DNA of 64,000 nucleotides from positions 10,850,001 to 10,914,000 of the forward strand of contig CM042982.1 of assembly GCA_023678885.1 (NCBI GenBank). Reading direction: 5' to 3'. The notes under the pieces are model-generated. The model was not told the DNA's origin. It saw only the letters and a list, made by a program, of their open reading frames with translations, and did no database searches. Below, piece after piece: positions 56,724 to 64,000 of the stretch. Position numbers and translations under genes: made by a program. The number at the start of each line of letters is the position of its first letter. Within the stretch, counting starts at the first letter, position 1. The DNA comes from Pogostemon cablin. Its lineage: Eukaryota > Streptophyta > Magnoliopsida > Lamiales > Lamiaceae.

Positions 56724-58175
56724 GGAAAGATTGCTGATATGTATACTTCACTACAGTCTTCAAGGTGAAACATAAGAATCATATATTTATATAGGTGTGA
56801 ACTATTAGTAATTCCCTTGAGGTGGGATCAAGTTACCAATGAACCCCAAACTTTGTGAAAATTACAAAAAAAACCCTTCTCCTGTCTCATCTTCAAGATG
56901 ATAATCCCCATCTTCCTGTTTAGAGAGGTTGATTTGACAGGTTAAAGGGTTTGGTTGTTATATCCATGAAGTAGGTTCATTTGGTATCTTGGCCAAACTT
57001 TGAGGGAGATAGATGCGTTAGCCACCGATACTGAGATGTTTCATCTCATCTCAGGTCGTACGTATACTCGGTTGCTATGGAATGCGACAGTGGGAAGGTT
57101 AATCCAAAGGTGTGCTTAATATCATATCTTGTCTTCGCTGACTATGCATTTGAAATTGAGACTTATAATTTTCTGAATACGTTGTCGTTCTCCAGGACTG
57201 TGCTGGCGTTATACTTTGTGCAGCTGAAAGAGCAACGCAAGTTGCTCTTCAGGTAAACATAAATAAATTAGAAGAAGGTTAAGTACTCATTTTTCTTACA
57301 AAACCTGAAGGGGATTTTGGTTTCTTTTCAGGTGATTCAATGCCTTGGTGGCAATGGTTATGTAAACGAGTATCCGACAGGTCATCTTCTTCGGGACGCT
57401 AAACTATACGAGATTGGAGCTGGAACGAGCGAAGAATGATAATTGGGCGGGAGCTGTTCAAGGAACAATAAGTGAAGCTGTAACTAAAATCTGAACTGAT
57501 AAAATGTGATATGTAGCCTTCCGCTTATCATAACATTAAGATCCTCTCTAATCAAGCAGCAATTCACTAAATTTACAGTGAATTATTGTTGTGTAAGTAT
57601 CTTTAGTTACAAAATACTAAAATACAGGAAAAAAAGAAAGATCAAATGTAACAAGAAGATAAAATTGTAAGATAAGAAGCATTATAGATTAGATACAAGA
57701 GTCATGAGTACAAATAAAAAATAGCAGTACAAAGGAGGCAAGGGAAGAATGCACAGTTACTTCCATGGATACTACCATCATGCTATCCTCACCATCAGTG
57801 TACAATACACACACCAACCATAGTTAGGATCGCGAAGAACACGATCCATACCGAATCATTGTTCTAGTTGGTTAGCAGATCATTGTATCCATGCAATCTT
57901 TTAAGATCAATGGCTCTACCTAGCAAGCTGCGTTGACTGTGAACCTATAAACGCAAGTTTAGAGTATCAACTGTAGCATAATTAGGCTCCAAATACAGCT
58001 ACCTTGGTGCAGGATCTCTTAGTCTCACCCTGTGAACCAAGGATGGCAGGGTCTTCACTCAATGAATACTCGAATAGTTTGCAGAATGGGACCTTCTCCA
58101 AGTTATTTTCGTTACTCAACGCACTTGTAGGGGCAGGCGTTTTCTCTGTAGCTGCATGGTTAGTTGATAAATTTA

Positions 58176-58989
58176 GGGAAAATAGATTTTTTCGTCCGCT
58201 AACTTTCATTCATTTTGAAATTAATCCATTAACTTTTTTAATTTTGAAATTAGTCCGTTAATTTTATAATAATTTTGAAATTAGTCAATTAACTTCATAA
58301 AATTCAACATTTTTGTCCTTTGACCTTCTATGACAGATCATTTGAATATTTTCACCCCAATTAATCTATATCATATTTTTATTTAACCAATTTTATCTCA
58401 CTTTTCATTTTTCAATTCCGTATACCAAACAAACAATATTAATCTCATTACTAAAGTGGAGTAAATTTGACTAAATATTGATACTTCCTCCGTCCGCTAG
58501 AAAAAAGGTCTTTTTTCATTTTGGTCGTCCGTTCCAAAGAGGGTCACTTCCTTTTTTATATACATGAGATCCACACACACCCACTAATACAATTAAAATA
58601 TGGGATCCACACTCCCACTAATACAACTACCCACTACACATTAAATAACAATACTTCTTAATCAACATGCACAAAAGCAAAATGCCCTTTTTCGGGTGGA
58701 CGGAGAGAGTATAATATAAATTCTTAGTGGAGACTATTTTATTAAAATAGTATATATATATATATTACATATTTTTATTTTTATTTTTTAGAATAATCTG
58801 CTAATGACCTGTTGAAATGGACGATTTTGTTGAACTTGGTAAACATGATGGACGATTTTCAAAATTTTCAAATATAATGGACGATTTTCAAAATTTTGCA
58901 AATATAATAGACGATTTTCAAAAAGTGAAAAACTTATGGACTAAATTCAAAATTGGGCAAAGTTAGCGGACAAAAAAATCTATTTTCCC
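58176..58989. mobile_element. MULE-like element in the ARF exon, 9-bp TSD
   Basis: Ends GGGAAAATAGATTTTTTCGT and the inverted GGGAAAATAGATTTTTTTGT. Flanking 9-bp repeats ATAAATTTA (58167-58175) and ATATATTTA (58990-58998) differ at one base. The arms are about 200 bp and degenerate. A Stowaway MITE is nested inside. No coding. It interrupts coding sequence of the ARF relic. Confidence 0.8.
58484..58712. mobile_element. Stowaway MITE nested in the MULE
   Basis: Left CTTCCTCCGTCCGCTAG, right GGGTGGACGGAGAGAGT, flanked by TA. The interior contains two copies of 'GGATCCACAC..CCCACTAATACAA' in tandem (58568-58630). Confidence 0.8.
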
Positions 58990-59268
58990 ATATATTTACA
59001 TCTGTTGTAGTCCAATGACTTTCTGTATGAGAATCGGAGAACTTGGATAGCATCGGAGGGCATTGTCCGGCTCTACGGATGACCTTGATTGGAAATGGCA
59101 AGTTCCTAGCTCCTTCAGAAACTAGAGGGTAGAAGCTGGGAGTTGAAAATTCAAAGGTGTCGTAAATGTTGCAACTACGAATGGACTTCGACCAGTCATG
59201 AAGATTCCAACCAGTTTTTCCAGGTAGAGACCTAAACAAGCAAATTTCTTGACCTTGCAAGATCTTTT

Positions 59269-60300
59269 TGTCGGGGTTCCGGGGTGTGTAAGTGTGTTTA
59301 CGTCAGTGATGTTGTCCTAAGTGTGGTAACACTTTGCACAACACCGACTCTTATCAGAATGAAACTTGAATACGAGATTGAAAGTTTGTACAACAGAAGA
59401 CTTAACACATGGAATTGCTCAATCTTTCTACAAATTTATGAATAAGTTTGTAGTGGCCTCATGACAAAAATATCACTAACTCAGAAAAAGTGATTTATAA
59501 AAATCAGATTCAAAGAGATGAAAACATTCCTTCCACTCTTCCAATATACACACGGATATAAAATCCTAAACAAACTCCCAAATGACAAGACTTAGATTGT
59601 TAGAAATAAGCCCTACTTCAAGTATGCACTTCCACTGCCTGTGAACAGTACACACAAAACTAATACTCCATCCGTCCCAAGAATACATTCACCCTTTTCA
59701 TTTTGGTCTGTCTCAAGAATACTTTCACCCCCTAAAAATGGAAATAATACACAATATCAATAACCTTACAATATTACGATATTACAAAAATGACACCTTC
59801 TTTTTACACACAATCTAGTCAAAGTCAACTATATCATACACCTTATTCTACTCAATTATCCAAAATACCCATTAGATGCTACAACACCAGTAAAAACACT
59901 ACAAGAGGAAAGTAGTCGAGTAAACTCTACGTCCGACGACTCTCTTTGTAGGAACTCTCCAAGTTTTTCCGCGCCACGGAATGAAGTCTGATAATTTTTT
60001 TTATAATCGTGAAGAATGCTGCAGCCTTCCTTCAAATAAGTGGTCTACTAGGAGATATGACAACCACCCATTACAGCAAATAACCAACCCACTATTTTGG
60101 GAAGTTTTTTTCAACTTCTAGAGTCTTCTAGACTTCTAGAACTTTCCGGACTGCTCTCCAGGCTTGTGGATCCCATCTAGCACGATCTTCATTTAACTGC
60201 CACAATACTGAAAGCAACATCAAGCACAGCACTACACAAACATGTTAGTGGTTAAATAATAACTGGTGGAGGATCGGTGTGATTCCAGATGTGATCAACA
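59269..60300 (-). mobile_element. 3' LTR of a minus-strand LTR retrotransposon
   Basis: On the plus strand it begins TGTCGGGGTTCC and ends GATCAACA, that is TGTTGATC...GACA on its own strand. It is preceded, on that strand, by the polypurine tract TGGGGGAGAT (60310-60301). A Stowaway-like left end (ACTCCATCCGTCCCAAGAAT, 59665) lies inside. The 5' LTR is not in the window. The insertion cuts the ARF relic directly upstream of its LQGQE motif. Confidence 0.7.
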
Positions 60301-60971
60301 ATCTCCCCCAATCACATCTATCCGCAACTACACAACCTGATGAAAAAAAACAAAACAAAACAAGATATCCAAATAATACATCAGATGTTAATTCGATAGT
60401 TGTGCAAAATAACTAAGCACTTCAGAGCATTATTACCAAAGAGATAATCAAGCAATCTTCATATTCAACCAATAAGATCAAAGCTTAGTTCAGAGTAAAC
60501 AAAAGGTAAAAACTAAAGTTACTAAGAATTCAACAACCTAGTTTCAACAAATTCAAAACAAACGAACTAAAATAACTAAGTATCCAGCAGGAATTAGAAA
60601 TATCAGTTTAAACAATCAACAACCAAATAGTTAGAGGGTTAGAGAGTTAGAGCAGCATCAGTCTTTATCAGAGCATCAACATCATGATCATCTACTCTCC
60701 CAAACTTCTGGTATCAGAGTATCAACAAGCATGACCTGTCACTCTTCCAAACTCAATCTCCTCCTTACTATATGAACTCCCCCTAAGTTGCAACATCAAC
60801 ATCATCATCACCTCCAGCATGATCAACATTTTATTCTTCTGGTTCTCTAGTGATGTCTTCGATCACAACTCCCACTGAGCTTGAGCTTTCAACAGCAGCA
60901 TCATTTTTAGCAGCATCAGGTACCTCTCTTCCTATGGGTGTGGATAGCAAACCAGTCCAGAACTGAGCTCT
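60301..60971 (-). other. retrotransposon 3' non-coding region
   Basis: Between the stop of the accessory ORF and the polypurine tract. A-rich with repeated AACAA/ATCAACA words and no frame of interest. Confidence 0.5.
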
Positions 60972-63029
60972 TTATTCTAACCAGTCAGCTTGTCTATTCA
61001 ATGGAGAGGCTTGGAGTCTGAGATGAGACACTTGGCATGCGAGTGCATTAGCTTGCTCTTCAATGTACCTGCGATGCACAGTAACAGAAACTACATCTCC
61101 AGATTGAGCAGGAGCATCAGTGCTTACAGTAGTGTTTCCTGTATCAGAGGTAACATTCTGAGCTCCAGGTTCAGGTTCATGAGCAGGAGTGGGGTTCACA
61201 TATGGTAGATCAACAATGCCATTACCTTCAAGCAGAGGTTTAGCAATACCTAACACCAGAGCATTCAGAGACAGAAAATCACCCTTATCCTTCTTAACAC
61301 CTTGATCTGATAGCAAGAGATGGATCAATGCAGGGTATGGTAACTTGCCAACCTTGAAAATGTTTCCACCATAACTGATTAAGTTCTTATAAATAACTTC
61401 ACTAAGGTTAAAAGGCATGTTCTTCCCTATCTTATAAATCAGCACAACATGCTCAGTAGTAACTCTAGTGATGTTAGAGGTAGGCAACCAATTGTAGACA
61501 CACAACTTGTGCAAGACAACATGTAAGCTTGTAAGACTTGGACTAAACAACTTCTTAGGCCAACTAGTAATCAGACCACCAGTAATCATAGAAACAATCT
61601 TATCCATATCATCAATATTATCATCATTTTCAGCATGTACAGTCCCCAACAATGCATTTATCTTCTCAAGAGAAAAATCATAAATCTTACCCCTAAAGTA
61701 AATCTTTCCAAACTTAGGACTAATACTCTTTATAATGTTTGAATTAATGTTTTCATAAAACTCACAAATCCAATTGCTACAGAAAGTAGTAGAGTACCTG
61801 AGAGATTTGAGCAAAATTCGTTCTTCAAAGAATTGAGTGAGATTGTGTGTGACATGGTCTGCATCCTGCATTTTCCTTTCATGAATGACATCTTTCTTTG
61901 CAAATTCCTTATATCTGGCCTTACCATCTTCAAAGTAGAAATGGTCAGTTCCAAAGTTCTCAAGGTCATAATCAGAATCATCATCTTCTTCATTAGCATC
62001 TTCAGGATCAGCATAATCAGCCGGTTCATCGTCATCATCTTGTTCATCAACATCATCAGCAACATCATCATCAGCATCTAGAGCAGCTTCATCATCGGTA
62101 GCAGCAGCATCCTCATTAGTTCATCAGAGGTAACACCTTTATCAGATTCCTCGGGTGCATCCTCATCTTCATCAGACGAAAAGTCAGGATCAGGATCTGA
62201 GGGTTCTGCATCCGCATCAGCAGGTTTTGCTTTATAGTGGCAACATCAGCAATATTATCATCAATAAGTTGGTCCAGATCAGATTCAGTTTTTTCTTCAG
62301 GTGTTGCAAAAGAGGCAGTAACATCAGAAACAATTTTCTTGCCTCGTCTCATTTTCTTCAGGGCTTTGCAGAATTCAGCCATCGTAGGGTTCTTTCCAGG
62401 AACATCCACATCCATTGGAGCAGAGTCATCATCAGAATCAGACAAGGAAACAAGAGATTTTCCTTTAGCAGGATTGGGTACATCAGTGAAGCAACAATTT
62501 GACTCTTCTTCCGGACACGGATAGACCAGTACATGGGTGGATCCTTGCATTTAGGAGTAGTCTTCTTGGTCACCTTAGAAATAATTGGAATAGACGGTGA
62601 TGATGAAAGAGTAGACACGGGCGGATTCGACTCAGTATGGATAGAAGAATTAATGGGTGATGATGTAAAAGGGACTTGTACAAGGTTAGATTGTTCAAAA
62701 GTTTCAGAGGGCTGATTTTCAAATGGAATTTCAGATGGAGGAACAGTAGTTTGAGCGGGTTCAGATGATGGAGCGGGAATATCAGATTGGACCATAATAG
62801 GAGAAGGTTCAAGCATCGGGTCTTTGATTCGAGATACAAGAATGCCTGAATCAGCAACCTGAGCCTGAAGCGAGAGGAATACAGAGTTGGGAGTACCTTG
62901 AGGAAGGACAATATGTCCGGGTACGGCTGACTCTACAACGGGTCTAAGCAACGGTGTGGTAGCATCAGAATTTACATTGTTAGTAAGATTTATATTCTGA
63001 GCAGCACCAGTCGCAATATTCTCGGCCAT
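60972..63029 (-). pseudogene. retrotransposon accessory ORF with 'putative plant transposon protein' domain
   Basis: On the minus strand a long frame starts MAENIATGAAQNIN (63029). It runs through Pro/Ser/Thr-rich text, shifts frame near 62490 and passes a serine-aspartate stretch (SLSDSDDDSAPMDVD). It shifts twice more through a very acidic run (62110-61950) and ends in a 299-codon frame (61871-60972). That frame contains 'FGKIYFRGKIYDFSLEKINALLG' type text and a 'LITSWPKKLFSPSLTSLHVVLHK' segment. Such domains are widespread in large plant LTR elements, with unknown role. Its place just before the polypurine tract and LTR is like the extra 3' ORF of Sire-type copia elements, but no pol is visible to confirm that. 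At least three frameshifts. Confidence 0.6.
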
Positions 63030-63449
63030 CTAAGCTAGGGTTTGGAGTGGAGTGGATTTGCGAGAGAAAGCAGAGGGTTTGGATGATAAGGAATGTTTTG
63101 CACTAGAAGAGGGAATGTTTGTCTTTGGGGAAGACATTGAGATACGTGAGTGAGACAACAATTTGAATTTTCTAAAATCAAAAGTATGTGAGAGAGTGTT
63201 GTGTAATGATTAATCAAGTACGCAAACTTCATACCATGTCTACTCACACATCACGCATCGAGAATTTAAAGAGAAGAGAAGGCATAAGGGATTGAAGATT
63301 TACTTCCAATAAGTGATAACTGCTGAACATGTGATAATTGCAGATTAAAATGCAGCAGTTACACATTATGGCCCACTAACTTATATGAGAAATAAAAATC
63401 AGCCATAGTTAAATAAAAGAGAAACAATATGCATAACTAATAGCCACTA
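63030..63449. other. retrotransposon or flanking sequence, unassigned
   Basis: A 70-codon minus-strand open frame (63035-63247) lies just upstream of the accessory ORF in a different frame and may be its earlier, frameshifted part. Otherwise nothing recognised. Confidence 0.3.
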
Positions 63450-63700
63450 TTCACTAAGTACAATTTTAAATAGCCACTATTCACTAAGTACAATTTTAAA
63501 TAGCCACCTTCATTAAAAACAATTTTTAGTAGCCACTTTTTAGTGGACTCCTCATTTTACCCCCCATAACTGTCAGATCAAGGACGAAAATAACGGGGGC
63601 ATCATTATGTCAGTGTTGACCGCATTAAATGCACATTTAAAATTTAAAATTGTGAATAAATGTCAGATAAAGGACGAAAAGAATGGGGGCTTTAAATGGG
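63450..63700. repeat. local duplications
   Basis: A 30-bp unit (ATAGCCACTATTCACTAAGT..) is tandemly duplicated at 63450-63509, with a third partial copy (TAGCCACCTTCATTAA). GTCAGATMAAGGACGAAAA..GGGGGC occurs at 63577 and 63661, and GCACATTTAAAATTTA at 63631 and 63711. Confidence 0.7.
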
Positions 63701-63751
63701 GTGGGTGGGAGCACATTTAAAATTTACCACAAAAGTGAAACTCATTTTCAT

Positions 63752-63890
63752 CCCAAACTTCTCTATCTTTCTCTTTCCTTTTCGTTCCAAACTTCTCTCT
63801 CTTTCTCTCTCATTTTCATCCGAAACTTCTCTCTCTTTCTCTCTCATTTTTGTCCAAACTCCTCTCTCTTTCTCTCCCCTTTCTGTCCCA
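63752..63890. repeat. CT-rich 36-bp tandem repeat, ~4 copies
   Basis: Units built as CCAAACTTCTCTCTCTTTCT plus CTCTCATTTTCATC repeat about four times with drift. It could be a pyrimidine-rich 5' leader of a gene to the right, but no gene start is visible before the window ends. Confidence 0.7.
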
Positions 63891-64000
63891 AAGTACAGTG
63901 TATCGGTTCCCCATTTCTCACTCTCTTTTCTACATTGTGGTCCCCCTTTATCCATCGGCCATAACAAGCTTTTCCCGATGAGGGCGGATTCCGGTGAAAT

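Larger units (their letters stand above)
52212..57471 (+). pseudogene. IVD: isovaleryl-CoA dehydrogenase (IVD) copy, inactivated
   Basis: Fourteen exons with correct GT..AG borders and phase: 52212-52295, 52380-52437, 53729-53853, 53944-53988, 54383-54431, 54514-54623, 54986-55062, 55295-55345, 55432-55496, 56464-56618, 56724-56764, 57055-57109, 57196-57252, 57332-57439. They cover residues from FKESVAQFAEDNIAPHA to GAGTSE, including MWCTNG, GMRGSDT, the catalytic Glu in LNLERLVLA and CLGGNGYVNEYPTG. IVD oxidises isovaleryl-CoA in mitochondrial leucine breakdown and feeds electrons to ETF. Lesions: no first exon or transit peptide; TAG at 54395 in place of Glu in 'SGEHVG'; a 7-bp deletion at about 57434 that gives an immediate TGA (57437) and removes the last ~14 residues. 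The original stop would be at 57469. It is either a pseudogene or, if the stop is skipped, a damaged allele. Confidence 0.9.
57757..59268 (-). pseudogene. auxin response factor (ARF), 3' part, disrupted
   Basis: Minus strand. From 59268 the frame reads ILQGQEICLFRSL, the conserved ARF segment after the DNA-binding and ARF domains. It then runs through a middle region to 58990, is interrupted by a MULE (58176-58989), and resumes in the same frame to KLFEYSL and RSCTK at 58003. A donor (AAG|GTAGCT) and a 58-bp intron follow. The next exon, 57944 onward, opens with a V-H motif and LLGRAIDLKRLHGYNDLL, the start of the C-terminal PB1 interaction domain. It later has LYTDGEDSMMVV in another frame (about 57830-57790) with sequence missing between. 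ARFs bind AuxRE promoters and pair with Aux/IAA through PB1. Upstream exons are cut off by the retrotransposon at 59269. ARF4-like is a guess. Confidence 0.78.

Noticed and set aside
63752..63890. CT-rich repeat read as an open frame on both strands
   Set aside because: The frames are low-complexity translations of a 36-bp pyrimidine repeat, without start context or domain.

Overview
This is a plant nuclear DNA window, almost certainly from a eudicot and possibly an asterid. The evidence is AT-rich DNA with spliced genes (GT..AG introns), a miR156-targeted SBP-box gene, Ty1/copia and LINE retrotransposons, Stowaway-type MITEs and an endogenous caulimovirid. There is no prokaryotic gene organisation. 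The order Lamiales is only a guess from the general look of the repeats and the resistance-gene-like fragment.

Only two host genes look intact. An SBP-box transcription factor of 469 codons (four coding exons, 26424-28945, +) has a miR156 site in its last exon. A GPI-anchored lipid-transfer-like protein of 180 codons (two exons, 30153-34433, -) has a 3.7 kb intron filled with MITEs. Two further host genes are decayed. A copy of isovaleryl-CoA dehydrogenase (52212-57471, +) lacks its first exon, carries a stop codon and has a 7-bp deletion. An auxin response factor 3' part (about 57757-59268, -) is split by a MULE and cut off by an LTR retrotransposon. Shorter captured or relic fragments resemble CSP41A (45255-45425) and an R1-type NB-LRR protein (41050-41240).

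Layout: 0-6 kb holds a copia relic and MITEs. 6.26-13.8 kb is a three-level nest: a ~1.2 kb long-TIR element contains a 6.3 kb L1-type LINE (13-bp target duplication), which contains a 633-bp hAT-like element (8-bp target duplication). 14.3-18.6 kb is a copia element inside a third inverted-repeat element. 19.0-20.1 kb is a four-unit palindromic foldback MULE with a 9-bp duplication. 20-24.5 kb is MITEs and local tandem repeats. 24.5-29.1 kb is the SPL gene. 29.8-36 kb is the LTP gene and Stowaways. 36.1-41.6 kb is a long-TIR MULE with a gene fragment, interrupted by a 4.4 kb copia element. 41.7-45.1 kb is the remains of two more copia elements, including a perfect 32-bp LTR hairpin. 46.8-51.8 kb is a decayed endogenous pararetrovirus, minus strand, itself hit by another insertion. 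52-59.3 kb holds the two dying genes tail to tail. 59.3-63 kb is the LTR and accessory ORF of a large retrotransposon, and CT-rich repeats follow to the end.

The genes do not form a pathway. The coherent story is stratified transposition: target-site duplications visible by eye allow the order of many insertions to be read, and the 46-63 kb part looks like a gene block being dismantled. All family names come from motif recognition in the sequence; no database search was run.
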